64,000 nt of DNA, taken from the NCBI RefSeq assembly GCF_051014685.1, contig NC_135051.1, forward strand, positions 15,457,557-15,521,556. Reading direction: 5' to 3'. Position 1 is the stretch's first letter. Each line of letters begins with the position of its first letter. The notes under the pieces were generated by a model, which was not told the origin of the DNA, ran no database searches, and saw only the letters and a list, made by a program, of their open reading frames with translations. Shown here piece by piece: positions 39,466 to 51,185 of this stretch. Origin of the DNA: Ptiloglossa arizonensis (taxonomy: Eukaryota; Arthropoda; Insecta; Hymenoptera; Colletidae). Made by a program: the position numbers and the translations under genes.

Positions 39466-41004
39466 TGTATCTAAAATTAAAGAATACAATCGATAATAAT
39501 CATTAATAAAAATTCTTCTACGTTAAATAAACATGGAAATAAACGTTTCTTTCGTTTTAAACGAATTTCGAGGATCGAGATCTATTCGATCGACGATGCA
39601 CGTATGTAGAACGTAAGAAAGGTTAGGGTTGATCTAAGCGACGTGTTTAGAAGCATCAGGCAAGCATGTCGAAGTGGTAGTCCTCCTAAACCAGTCGCGC
39701 TCGCACTAGGAACAGCCTTCAATTCTCAAGGTTATTCAAAAGCTACCAGACGAGTCTACAATCTGTAGCTATAGCGATGTTATCGGATTCCCTTGCTTGT
39801 TTACTACACTCAATCGCTCATCACTTACTACGGCTACTTTGATAATAAACTCGCACGAATACGATACGAGCAAGTGTTCAATATTTATTACGACGAATAA
39901 ATTGATCTTGCGTAAAGTGCCATTTTTATTCATTACGCGTATTGTAACTTTTGTTTCTTCGAAGATAGAGAAAAATTGTACAGTAAAATATTAAATGGTA
40001 CGTAACAAGGTCTATCGAACGATAGTCTTCTATGACCTCGAGTTTTTCATAAGTGCAACGACGCATCTACAGAATGCAATCACACTTCCTAAAAAAAAAA
40101 TGTAACCATATATATCGTTTTTAATTGATTCTTCTTATCGTTCTGCGTATAAAAGTATTAGAGAAAGGAAGTCGACAAATCAACGCATCGTGAGATATTT
40201 GAAATTTCTCAATAAATAATATTACTCAACATCTTGGAACGTTTCATCATCTTGCGTGACGAACATCTCTTGGGTAATTTTTTTATAGAAAAAATGACGA
40301 AAATCGATCTGCCTGAAAATAAAACGGTATGGATTCGGTTAATAAGAAATGTACGCTTGCACTTTGCAGGCCTTACTTAACAATAATGATACAAATTGCT
40401 AAAAGTTGTTTAATAGTTAACAATTTCGTTATACGTACATAGAAACTACAATTGTTGATATCGTTCGGAAATAGCATCCAGAAATATTAGTAATTACACA
40501 AAAATTCCAACAATAACCGACGACAATCAACTTTTCAATTAATAGATAGTTCGAATATTGATACTCTTATATCTACGTACATATCCGTTATTGTTATTAA
40601 AAGCGATATCGTAAACAATGCTTACCGATATCTTTTAGAAATTGAAATGCGATACAGTTCGTAAAAATGTATTCAATTATAGACACACTACCTGATAGGC
40701 ACGAGTTTTTCATACTTTTAAAACAATGGCCATAAAATAATAAAACATTCGTTTATCGCTTAACGCCATAAGGCCTTTAAGTTTTCGTTATCTTTATCTA
40801 TCGTATACTTATACAATTTACAATTCGTGGAAAATGTTAATAAATATCTACATTCGTTTATCTCTATATCTCGTAAATTCGTTTAATCATTCGCTATCTT
40901 TATTACTTACACTTCTACGAGAAAAAAATCTACGAGAGGGAGTAAACACAAAGGTTGCAAAATATATCGAACAAGGTCCAATGGAGAGAAAAGAATTTAT
41001 CTGA

Positions 41005-41008
<4 letters not shown>

Positions 41009-41064
<56 letters not shown>
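41009..41064 (+). repeat. (GA)n microsatellite
   Basis: About 56 bp of GA dinucleotides with one A insertion near 41055. GAGA-factor-like proteins can bind such tracts, but nothing else here indicates a promoter. Confidence 0.95.
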
Positions 41065-41191
41065 TTACGATGTAATTAGCGGTGCCAAATACCTTCGATA
41101 TCTGAGATCGATGATGACTCTACTGTGATGCAAGTGTCTTCAAGTGTTTAATCCTACATTTCGTGCTTGACAAATTTGAACAATTTTACAT

Positions 41192-41775
41192 CATCGATGT
41201 CATAGACTATTCGAATCGAATAGATATAGATGTCGTAGGCAATTCAAATCGAATAGGTATCAATGTCATAGGTTGTTTGAAATTGAATAGATATGGATGT
41301 CGTAGATAATTCGAATCGAATAGGTATCAATGTCATAGGTTGTTCGAATCAAATAGATATCGATGTCGTAGATAATTCGAATCGAATAGGTATCGATGTC
41401 GTAGATAATTCGAATCGAATAGGTATCGATGTCGTAGATAATTCGAATCGAATAGGTATCAATGTCATAGGTTATTCGAATCAAATAGATATCGATGTCA
41501 TAAGTAGTTCGAATCGATTAGTAATCGATGTCATAGACTATTCGAATCAAATAAGTATCGATGTCACAAGCTGTTCGAATCGAATAAATATAGATGTCGT
41601 AGGCAATTCGAATCGAATAGGTATCGATATCATAAGTAGTTCGAATCGAATCCTATCGATATCCTGAGTAGTTCGAATCGAATAGATATTGATGTCGTAG
41701 ATAATTCGAATCGAATATATACCGATGTTGTAGATTGTTCAAAACGAATAAATATCGATATCGTAGGTATTTCGA
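41192..41775. repeat. Minisatellite, ~33-bp unit (TTCGAATCGAATAGGTATCGATGTCGTAGATAA type)
   Basis: About 580 bp made of units containing TTCGAATCGAATAG, GTATCGATGTC and a variable GTAGATAA/ATAGGTTG part. Since the period is mostly 33 bp, frames stay open on both strands (a 124-codon plus frame repeating DVVDNSNRIGI and a 72-codon minus frame). These are repeat artefacts. TTCGAA and ATCGAT palindromes recur in every unit. Confidence 0.93.
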
Positions 41776-41829
41776 GAAACATACCCATGTAAATCTCGTC
41801 TGAATAAACGATCGCTCAAGGATTATTCC

Positions 41830-42300
41830 GTACTCGATGATACCGGTAACCCCACGCTATTGGTATCCGAGTAATTTCTCTTCCCGGTGCAAATAGATTA
41901 ACAATAAGGGGCGACGAGCGCCGCTCGATTAACAGAATTACAAAGCGCGCAAAGTGCGTTTACGTTCCCCGTTCACGTCTTGTGCGTACGAAACGTTCCT
42001 ACTACCATCGCCTGGGAATCATCGATGTTTCCCACACCCAGCGTACGACGACGCGGCATTCCTGATTCCCACCGTGAAAGCGGTGTGAAACCAGGCGGTT
42101 CCCAAACCAAGTCCGTGGGACCGATGTCCGTCGAGCGCGCTACGATTTCGATTATACGACCCCTTTTAAGGAGGGCCCTTCGTCACCGCGTCAGATAACA
42201 GGAAATGTTGCTTTAATCGCCGGTAGATAAGAAACGAAGCGATAGACGGTGGGGACACTTGTTGAACAAGTACGAACAGTAGCGTAACCGAACAGGGAAA
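41830..42300. other. GC-rich island, no recognisable gene
   Basis: Follows the minisatellite directly. It contains one 72-codon plus ORF without a recognisable domain. Confidence 0.4.
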
Positions 42301-44241
42301 GGAACAAGGGAATAAATGACCTTTCGTATGAAAGAATTAAAAATATTTTATTTGATATTTAATATCTTCTATTTTGTTGCGTGTATACGTAAAGATGAAA
42401 TTTCTAAATATACTTTCTGGGTGTACGTATCGATAACGGAAGATTGGTGCTATAAAAAAAAGTAATTTATAAATATGGTTATATCTAATCATATTTTGTC
42501 TCGCCTTTGTTTGAAATTGACAGTGGTTCACTGAATTCGAGACACGAGAACCTAGAGCCTATTGAAATTGTTTTTTAATCAAATTTGTATTCAGAGATAT
42601 GGTTTAGAGGTTAAATCAAATTTTAAGAGAGTTGTCTTGAGTACGTGCCCTAAAGTAAACAAATTGGGTATTGCTCAGAAGGTTATAATGTTGTGCTCTT
42701 TTCGAGGTCCTCTCAACTTCCGGTTCGAAAATTACCAATTATCTTCTACTGGAATTTCATTAACATGAATATACGATGTACAAATACGAAATTATATATT
42801 TTTTAAACAAGTTTACTGTAACCTAATTCTATAACAAACTTATTCTAAATAATTTAAATTCTATACAAAATAATATAAATTAATGTATAATATAAATTCT
42901 TTCATGAGAGAGATATTTTCTTATATTTTCTACTTGGCACTAATTTATAGGCAAATTAATATTAAAAGTTGTAGCTTGATCTATAAAACACCTTTCTCTA
43001 GAAACAAGTCAACTTTTTATAATTATTTATAATTACTTATAGGTATTGCACGACTGGTGTACAAGATACGATTTAACAGTGTTTTTTGATCGGAAAGAGT
43101 TTACACAGATTTCAAAAATAACAATCCACCGAGCAATAGAAACAGCCGATACAGATTAATAAAAAATTGCCAATTTTACAAATTTACACATTGTTGCGTT
43201 ACCTTTTGTATACCAACGTCCAATTAAATTGGATCGTCTATTTACCTACTTCAGAATTTTTACTTTTATTTCTTTTATTTATATAACATACTTACTGCAG
43301 CGTAATAAACGTCAAATAAAATAGAATTTTATTTGATAAAAGTTCGACAAATGCCGCTTTGCAACCCTAAATTAAAATTTAAACATCTGCCACAGTAAAA
43401 TAATTCACAACGATGTTATACAAATATACCGTTCTGAATACGTGAACAGATACGTTTTTTTATACAATTTTGAAGATCAATGAACAACAATTATTATTAA
43501 TCGCACCCATTACGCTTCTTAAACCTTCTCGTGGAACGCAGCTCATAAATTATCGATGTCTTTTCAAACTGTTATCAGTTAATTGTGTTCTGTCACTGCT
43601 ATCTCTTTCAGATTTAATAAAAATTAAACCGAACGATAAATTATTAAAAACTTGTACAGTGTCACCTCATCTTCGATCATTTTTATCGTCAACTAAGGAG
43701 ACAAACTGATAAAAATCAAAATAACGTTTTCAATATTGTCTCAACTCGTACGCAACGTATTATTCGCTAAAGACGCAAACGCGTCGCTCGTTGTTATATT
43801 TTTAAACGTAATTGCGCGCCGCGGTTTCGTTATAAATAACTTTGAACGAACGATCGTTATTTTTCACAAGATTCCGAGTTACGACGCGGACACCATTGTG
43901 AAACTTCGATTTAGGAATTTGTCGAAGGCGGAGCCAAAAGATTAGGCAACTCGATTCACGCTCGTATTCTTCTCTCCTGATCCGTTTTAGCCGAATACGC
44001 CACTTGTCTAAGCGACCAAACGCGACGCCTTAACCCACTTTCGGGTTGACCACCTCCACGTTCTTTATACCTCCCTGTCAGTTTACTTATTAATTTAGAT
44101 TATGTCGTGCAAGAGCTAATTGCTACAAAACGTTGAACAACCGAGAACTTCACGCATTCGATCGGTACATTTGAATCTTTCGAGTCGAAACCTTCATCGA
44201 AATGGTATCTCCTTTCCACGCGCTAAGATCGCCATTCGATT

Positions 44242-44259
44242 ACGGTGCAATTGCACCGT
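44242..44259. repeat. 18-bp perfect palindrome
   Basis: ACGGTGCAATTGCACCGT is its own reverse complement. It may be a dyad binding site; the factor is not known to me. Confidence 0.6.
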
Positions 44260-44403
44260 GAAAGAGAAAGTTGTATTTTCGTTGCTAAATTTCTAACAGA
44301 TGGAAACATATGCATAGAAATAAATATACGCTCGACGTAAACAAGTAACTTTGATCTATTTTAACTTAACATTTAGAAAAAATGGAATAAGTTCTATTTT
44401 TAC

Positions 44404-44940
44404 GAAATGATTTCAACGAAAACTGGTGTAACGAAAATAGTAGCACAGAGATTCTATAATTCGAATCCTAGTTGAATTATGGTTCAAGGTGTACGATCAA
44501 AAGTATATAGACAAAAATAACAGAATATTATAGCAAATCTAATAACTCAATTTGGTATGAATTATTGTATCTGTACCGGAATGCAAATTTTTAAGAACAG
44601 TCACTAATTACATCAGTAGTGATAGGCCTCGTTACTCGACACTTCATAAAACTGGAGAATAGATTTATATAAATAACACATATTCGACATATTATTTTAA
44701 TTGAACTCTTCGCAAAACATAGACCAACACTTTTCAGAATGATTTCGATAATAGTGTAACAAAAATACACGTAGAGGCCCTGCAATACGAATCGTCGAAA
44801 CGTTCCAAAGTATGTCATAAAAAGTAAAATTACTTGTTTAATCAAATACAATAATTCAACTTGGTACGAATTATCGTAACGGAACGAAAATTTCGAAGAG
44901 CGATTAATAATCGCATTAGCAGCAACCGCGTTGCTAAACG
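44404..44940. repeat. Diverged tandem duplication, ~310-335-bp unit
   Basis: AATGATTTC...GTGTAACGAAAATA at about 44404 matches AATGATTTC...GTGTAACAAAAATA at about 44739. TTTGGTATGAATTATTGTA at 44551 matches CTTGGTACGAATTATCGTA at 44860. The copies are clearly older than the other duplications in the window. Confidence 0.65.
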
Positions 44941-44959
44941 CTTGAAAAAAAAGGAAAAA

Positions 44960-45700
44960 AAAAGCATGGGAATAAAACCCAATTAAGCACCGAGCGTCCC
45001 CGTGTTCGATGTGTGAGAAATCCCCGGGAGTCAGGCAATCGACGAAGAGGTCTGGCTGCCTAAAATCTCACATTCGGGACGACGGGGAACCCGGACGCAC
45101 CCACGGCCCTCCTGTTCTCCTAGTAAAGTGATACAGTTTATTGGACTTCTTCAGATCGGAATGCGGCGTGAACGGACACGCTATCTCCTTCGGGGAACAC
45201 CTGTCAGACGATCAGCAATTTCACTGACGTCGGTTTCGTTGTAATTGACGGGGGGAATCACTTACGAACCGCACGTGCGGCGAACACGAGACGCGTGCTG
45301 TGCCAACACATGCGTCCCTGCTGGCGTTCCGCGTCGCGGCCGAGCACCGATCTACCAGCTGTATTTTTATGCCCCGCTGATAGACTCACTATGCCCGGCC
45401 GGCAAGTGCCGGTTCCCAGAGAGAAAAAAAAAAGGAACAAGCGTCTCGCCGGAACTCGGGTCGGGTTTCGACCTCCTTCGTTTCACACTAACGTTTTTTT
45501 TCATCGGTCAGGCAGAGACCTGGCGCTCGGTACGGACTCCGTGAAGTCCGTAGTAGGTAAGTAAGCACGCTCGACTCGGTGAAGCGAGACACTTGGGTAA
45601 ACAAAGTCACGTGACTGTTACCGAGAGTCTCATTGGACCACCGTATCGCCGGCTAGGAGTGTATCGTAAATTAAACGCGTGGCGGTCTGCGTACACAGTT
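44960..45700. other. GC-rich island that contains the candidate microexon
   Basis: CpG-containing block with overlapping ORFs on both strands. Its main interest is the well-formed splice-acceptor, 45-nt segment and donor at 45485-45562, described separately. Confidence 0.45.
45512..45556 (+). CDS. Candidate neurexin cassette microexon (45 nt, 15 codons)
   Basis: Upstream is a branchpoint-like CACTAAC (CTAAC at 45488-45492), an eight-T tract and CATCGGTCAG ending at 45511. Downstream the segment is followed by a perfect GTAAGT donor at 45557. The length is a multiple of three. Read with one base carried in, it is open and ends with one base carried out, giving roughly xRDLALGTDSVKSVV before a split codon. 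This phase is exactly what the exon at 50944 requires, so inclusion would insert 15 residues just before HQLTVFNRQ. In vertebrate neurexins the alternatively used splice site 4 insert lies at that same point of the last LNS domain. The encoded residues do not resemble the vertebrate insert, so the call rests on splice signals and phase. It could still be chance. Confidence 0.35.
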
Positions 45701-45844
45701 TAGTAAACGATGACGCATAGAATTATGGTACGATAGCTTTGGTCAACGTTTATGTATCTTCGAAACGGCTGAATTAATGTTTCTTCGCTCGTGTGTTGCA
45801 ACTGTCGTACTAGGTCTATACGATTTACCAGATGGAGTAAAGTA

Positions 45845-45989
45845 TTGGGTTGTTCGGAAAGACATTTCGTTTTTTTTTTTTTTTTTTTGTGGTGAAAATG
45901 GAACACGATTTTTTTTAGAGTGTATAAACATTTTATTAAATTATATATTCTCCATTTTGGAAAACGAAACTATTTTACGAACAACCTGA
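45845..45989 (-). mobile_element. Mariner-type MITE (copy 2, inverted), TA target duplication
   Basis: The element starts TTGGGTTGTTCGGAAAGACA and ends CGAACAACCTGA, flanked by TA at 45843-45844 and 45990-45991. The interior words AGTGTATAAACATTTTATTA and TATATTCTCCATTTTGGAAA are the reverse complement of words in the copy at 19597-19882, so the two belong to one family in opposite orientation. A long T run (about 45870-45888) sits inside the left end. There is no transposase. Chance ORFs on both strands overlap it. Confidence 0.88.
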
Positions 45990-46033
45990 TATACATTATG
46001 CCGTGTAAAAGAGAGCAAAAGTGAGATATTGAT

Positions 46034-46105
46034 TGAGATTTAAGTAAATGTAATTTAGTGTGGGAAATTTATTTACGAGCAAAAGAATTATTTTTATAGT
46101 TTTGC
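46034..46105 (+). repeat. ~70-bp dispersed direct repeat, copy A
   Basis: TGAGATTTAAGTAAATGTAA followed by TTTAGTG, GGGAAATTTATTTA and GAGCAAAA. It is nearly identical to 48025-48093, about 2 kb away in the same orientation. Confidence 0.8.
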
Positions 46106-46635
46106 ATTTTCTTCGTTCAAAGTATTTATATGCGGTAAATTGTACTGAAAACTAATTGAGCTACTTTTTAAAGTCTATAGATGCAATTTTTTCAAAAATT
46201 TAGTTAACTGATATGGTCTATATATTTTTAAACAATTCAAAGCCTACAATCTCTTAATATTCCTATTGGACAATATAAATTTAGCTGTTAGTTTCGCGAA
46301 TATTTTTATTTTGAAAGCGGAATAAAATCAGTTTCAATGGACCATCGATTATATAATAAATTTGCATAAGTACATCTAACATTGTCGTAAACGTGAAACA
46401 AAAGAATTTTTAAATCAATTGAAACGCTACCCCTTGAACGATTTGAAACGATAAAAGGAAAAATAGAACGATTCAATATGAATATAAATGGCGGCTTGAA
46501 ATATAAGGAATTGCTTTAACGAACCGTTTAAATATAGAACCAGTGGCTAAAAATCTGCAGAATAATTATAGAGGATGTTGACACATTTACTTTATCCGAC
46601 ATTGTGTGGAAATGAAACTGTAGTATTTCCGACAA

Positions 46636-46669
46636 TGACGTCAATTGTATTAACGTACAATTGACGTCA
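46636..46669. promoter_or_regulatory. Hairpin with two perfect CRE-type TGACGTCA sites
   Basis: TGACGTCA occurs at 46636-46643 and 46662-46669. The two sites form the ends of a perfect 14-bp inverted repeat (TGACGTCAATTGTA / TACAATTGACGTCA) with a 6-base spacer. TGACGTCA is the full palindromic site bound by CREB/ATF bZIP proteins. This could be an intronic enhancer element, but no function is shown by the sequence itself. Confidence 0.45.
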
Positions 46670-47329
46670 CGTTTGAAAGATCCGTGGACAGTTTATATTT
46701 ACTTGACAGTACGTGGATATCGTGTGCATAGTACAAAGTTACTATACATTTAACAACCGTTGCGGTATAAATTAATATCGCGTAAAGATATTTTTAAATT
46801 ATCACAACTTCCTTCGATATTATTCAATCTATACGTCTTCATGATCAGTAATTTTAAAATCTCAAAAAAAGATCACCTTGAGAAAAAAGGTAATCATTAA
46901 TCACAATATTCGTCCTTTTGAAACAAGTAACTTCTTTCCTAGTAATATTTTAATACCAATTGCAAGATAACAATCAGTATGCACACTCGTACTATATACA
47001 TATAACAAAATCTGTGCGATTAATTGAATAATTCTCAGCCACAACAATCGACCATTAACGATCAAAAATGGTCAATATTATCAAGTCAAATTAATAATAT
47101 TGAATCTCTCTCAGCAGTAACAATCGACTATTAGTCAAATCAAATTGATAATATAGAATACTTCTTGTAACAATCGATTATGAAGTAAATTATTATATTT
47201 GATAAGTACGAGAGCAGTCTCGATGCAGAACAATCGACTGATTTTTACAAAACATTTCTACACTCGTGTCATTTGCAACCAAAGGGTGAAAAAGCTGTTC
47301 AGGGAACCCGAGACTGGATAAGAAAAAAG

Positions 47330-48000
47330 AAACCATCGACGCGTGGGTCTGATAAAGACCATCGCCGCGGTGCCTAAAATGGCACCGAAGGCCATCCTCT
47401 TGATAGTTTCTGCAAACCTGATAGGGCTGTCAGCCAGGCCCATTTTTTCTCGACTTGCCGAAAATTATTGTCCATTCCCGACTCTCAACTACGCCTCCTG
47501 ATATCCCCTCCAACCGATCATCCCCGAGCTCAGGAACCACGTCATGCTTGTTGCTTTCCTATTACCAGGTGGTATTTAACTCGCCCATGGCTGGTCACGT
47601 GGGCCGAATCAGCGATCGAATGTATCCGATCCCGGTCGCATCCCATCGCCCGGTTTCTAGTCGCCTAATAAAAAATAGCCGCATTATCGATCACTGCCGA
47701 TCGATTTCATCGCCCGGTTCGAGCTAACGAACACGGGACCTCCGGGACGTCCCTGCTGGTCTGGTCGTTGTCCCTGGTTAATATACATATCCGGAAACAT
47801 TGATCGCGCGTAATCGTTCACGTCCCTTTAATCCTTTTGTTCACGATTCTCTAATCGTTCGAGACAACGATTTCATTTTTCTGTGCACGGACGCGTCGAA
47901 TTATTTGAAATTTTTCCAACGTCGAGGTAGAGTTTCTTGCGTTACCCCGTTTAGAAGATACGGGTTTGATCAGACGCAGCGTAGCGAAAGTGTGGAATTA
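47330..48000. other. GC-rich island, no recognisable gene
   Basis: A moderately GC-rich block with short ORFs on both strands and no recognisable domain. It ends just before the dispersed repeat at 48025. Confidence 0.4.
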
Positions 48001-48024
48001 AATGATCACTGTACGCGGACAGTT

Positions 48025-48093
48025 TTGAGATTTAAGTAAATGTAATTTAGTGGGAAATTTATTTAGGAGCAAAATAATTATTTCGATAGGTGT
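48025..48093 (+). repeat. ~70-bp dispersed direct repeat, copy B
   Basis: Partner of 46034-46105; differs by a short deletion in GTGTGGG (GTGGG here) and a few substitutions. The parent element is not known. Confidence 0.8.
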
Positions 48094-50943
48094 GTGAATA
48101 TGGAAATATTATAACATGGAAATAACAAACACCGGGATCGTTAATTGAAATTTGAAAAACGTAGATAATGGGAGGATTCTTTTTATAAAAAGCGCTGTGT
48201 AATTTAAAGTAAAATGATTGGCATTTTTTTATATGACTTGTACATTTTCATCGATGAAAGTAGTTCCGATTTGTAGAGAAAAAATGTACGTTCTTTTGTT
48301 ACTGACCTCGTTTGCAGTTGGGTTCTTTTTTTAATTTTCTTCAAAGTTTGCTGTTACATCTGTGGAGATAAACATCCTTGTGTTCTTGTGATATTTTATT
48401 GGACGGTGTCAACATGTATGGTCTCGTACTGATAAAAGTGGGGAATATTTAACAATATACGTGAGGACGTATTCAATTTATGCACTTGAATCTCACACGA
48501 TACACGAACAAAAGGAAATTGTAAATACATATGACGTATAATATAATATAAAGACGTACTTAATTATGTCCTTTTCCTGAATCGATGCATTAGCTCATGG
48601 TTTTGCAGATGTAGTTTAATTTCAATCTTTCCACAAGAAGATAGAAAGCATTTAACGTAGTTAATACACACGTACAAAATATACGATTGCTGTTCACTTT
48701 CTTTGGAAAGATATAAAATTCAATTTATTAAATTCAACACACCACGAACGTAAAGATTAATACCGTTGGTTTGATAATCTTCAACAACTGGAATTTTATG
48801 TCTCGACTATTGTTCATTTCTGCAATGATCATATAAAGAGACCTTCAAGTTAAATCTGAAAATTGAAAACTTAATATCGTACTGATACTTGTACAAAGAC
48901 TGTATGCCCTTACTTGATCTTAAACAGATCCATTAATCCAAAGTTTGAACCCTGGGGTCCTCTTCAGGAAATGTGAAATCGTTCGAAAGACAGTTTGTTG
49001 TCAATTAAAGAAGATATGGCTGCATAAAGTTGTACCTAGAACAAATTTGACACTGCCACAATAATTGCAAGTTACAAGACGTTGTTCGTTCGATTTCGTT
49101 GAAAATTGACACTCGACGAACTTCGTTTCGATGGAAGGAGACATCCTTATCGCGAACACGCTTGCGTTTGCGCTGCATGTAGCCCAACGCGCGTGTTTCA
49201 TCCCACGAAGGGCAGATCGAACCCTAAAGAGTTCCACGCGTATTATGTTTGCCTGCTCTCAAAACCTACCAAATTTAGACCCTACAAAGGGAAAGGGATC
49301 GAAGGAAACCCGTACCAAGGAGTAGGAGACTTCGTAAGCTACCTTCGCTCTCATCTTCCTCGAAGGTATTCATCGGGACAGTGGTCATTGGTTGCCCCGT
49401 GCCAGATCCAGCAACTCCTGTTTGCCTGGTCAACGGTCAAACGAAAACATTTGTCAGCCGCTGGAACGGCATAAATTAACCTTTCCGAGTACCGTGTACT
49501 CGCCAATAAAGGACCCTTTGGTCAACGTAGATAGGGCAAAGTGACCTGACTTGAACCGTATCTTAAATTGGACCACCGTCTTTATTGACTGTATATGTAA
49601 ATTCAGCCAGGTAACATCTCCTAGCGTAGGGTTATAGCTCATGTGTTGCTCAGCAACAGCATGGAAACAGAGCACCGTAGAATAAGCAATAACTGCAACG
49701 TGACGAATGTTTCGTTTCGATGTCGACTTCGATGTAATCTTATCTTCGATTTATACAAGTTGTAAATTGTAACTTTTCACCCGTAGATAAATTTGGAATG
49801 TTTATGAGTGCAATTTCTTAGGAAAGATCGTATCTTTAACGTCGTCGTAACATTTATTTGATACTTGGGCAAGTTTTCGTTTGCTGCACCTAACGATTAC
49901 CACGTTAACAATGGAGAGAATTATTCTATTGTAATTATAGAAATTTGTATTATTACGAAAACAGAAACATTTGTCTCTGTGCGATTCCTCGGGTAATCAA
50001 TATTACGTGATGTAGTATGTTACGAATCTTATGAAATATCACTATTTGTTTTAAGAATACCTTCAGGAAAAGTGCATCTTTAGAACTGAACCAGATGTTT
50101 TACAAATTGAATTATTGCCATTATTGTGTTAAATGTCACGACACAAAAGTGTCTTGACCTGAATATCAGTGACTCTCTCGATACAAAATCGGTAAATGTA
50201 GAGATAGCGAGTTATACGATTAAAAAATAGTAAATTAATGCAAAATTTAACACATGATTATAGTTACTAGTAGGATACAACGAACGTACAATGATGGATG
50301 ACTATAGTCATCGATAGGACACGACAAACATACTGTAAATGATGTGTCTGTAGAAACAGTTGCCTCAGGATCATATCTCTTATGAAATTGTTTGCTAAAC
50401 TCCAGTAGTAAAACTAAGAGCAAACTTCCTTGGAATTGTTTATGACTGAAATCAAAGTATCCACCCTGGATGATTCGAAAATGATAAAAGAACTAATTAT
50501 CCCGTATTTGAATTCCTAGCTGTACTCTTTGGAAAATAAATAATTCACATTATAGAATCATTATTAATCTCTTTTCTCAGCTCGTCGAGAGCTTCGAGTA
50601 CTGAGCGTTAAAACTTCTGTCTTAAAACTTCGAAGCTTCAGCTTCGTACAATATTAACCTTAAGAACTTAACCTCTAAGGTTGAGCTTTGAAGCTTCAAA
50701 GACATAAACTTTACACATCGCGACACTTGGTTTTAAACAATATACTGTACAACATATTTCTTTAATGTTCAAACAAGTACCAATCAAAGTATTCAAACAA
50801 GTACCAATCATTAATTTTACCAACCATTCAGCAAATGGTTGCGTAGTTAAAGGCTTCACTGTTTTATCCAGGGGTTTGCAATCCTTTTGAAACGGCCCTG
50901 ATCGCGCTTTGACCCATTTAACAATGTCCGTCATTGTTTGCAG
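48094..50943. other. Intron sequence before the first LNS exon
   Basis: Mostly AT-rich unique sequence. A slightly GC-richer patch at about 49090-49480 has 60-122-codon ORFs with no recognisable domain. Around 50765-50815, AAACAAGTACCAATCA occurs twice in tandem. A string of CTTCGAAGCTTC-like words lies at 50585-50705. The 3' end supplies the acceptor TTGTTTGCAG at 50934-50943. Confidence 0.5.
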
Positions 50944-51185
50944 GTCACCAATTAACGGTGTTCAACAGACAATCGACGATTCAAGTCGGTGGTCGATGGA
51001 ACAGCGATAAAACGAAGGTGGAGAGGCCATTTCTGGGCGTGATCGCCGGCCTCGTTGTGAACGGTGCACAGATTTTAGAGCTCGCAGCCACGAAGGATGG
51101 AAGGGTTACCACCAAAGGGGATGTTCAATTGTTACCAGCTGGAAGTCTGTTGGATCGTGCGGCTCCCTTGCAAAGAATGCAACAG
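50944..51185 (+). CDS. Nrx-1: Neurexin-1 exon: C-terminal half of the last LNS domain
   Basis: Neurexins are presynaptic adhesion proteins with LNS (laminin-G) and EGF modules that bind neuroligins and other partners across the synapse. This exon reads GHQLTVFNRQSTIQVGG, then VERPFLGVIAGLVVNGAQ, then ILELAATKDGRV and DVQLL, and ends ...LQRMQQ. It matches the last strands of the sixth LNS domain, where vertebrate proteins have GRQLTIFNSQATIIIGG and LSGLYYNGL. It follows acceptor TTGTTTGCAG and carries one base in from the previous exon (a split Gly codon). It ends CAG before GTGAAC, phase 0. The 80 complete codons have no stop. The frame stays open for 42 more codons past the donor, to a stop at 51309, so intron retention would give a truncated ectodomain. 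Family assignment is firm; exact ortholog naming follows from insects usually having one neurexin-1. Confidence 0.93.

Larger units (their letters stand above)
1..50943 (+). other. Large upstream intron(s) of the neurexin-1 gene
   Basis: No convincing protein-coding exon was found here except the microexon candidate at 45512-45556. The sequence is AT-rich, with stop codons in all frames outside the GC-rich islands. The ORFs present are short, overlap on both strands and show no recognisable domain. That it is neurexin intron is inferred from the first exon at 50944, which starts inside an LNS domain and so needs upstream exons on the same strand. Bases 1-2130, 2450-5100, 7040-8650, 8740-12340, 12370-13600, 21530-25880, 28400-31140, 36220-37460, 39470-41000 and 42300-44240 show me nothing beyond AT-rich unique sequence and minor simple repeats. 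The other segments are listed separately. A nested short gene or a small exon could have been missed. Confidence 0.6.
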
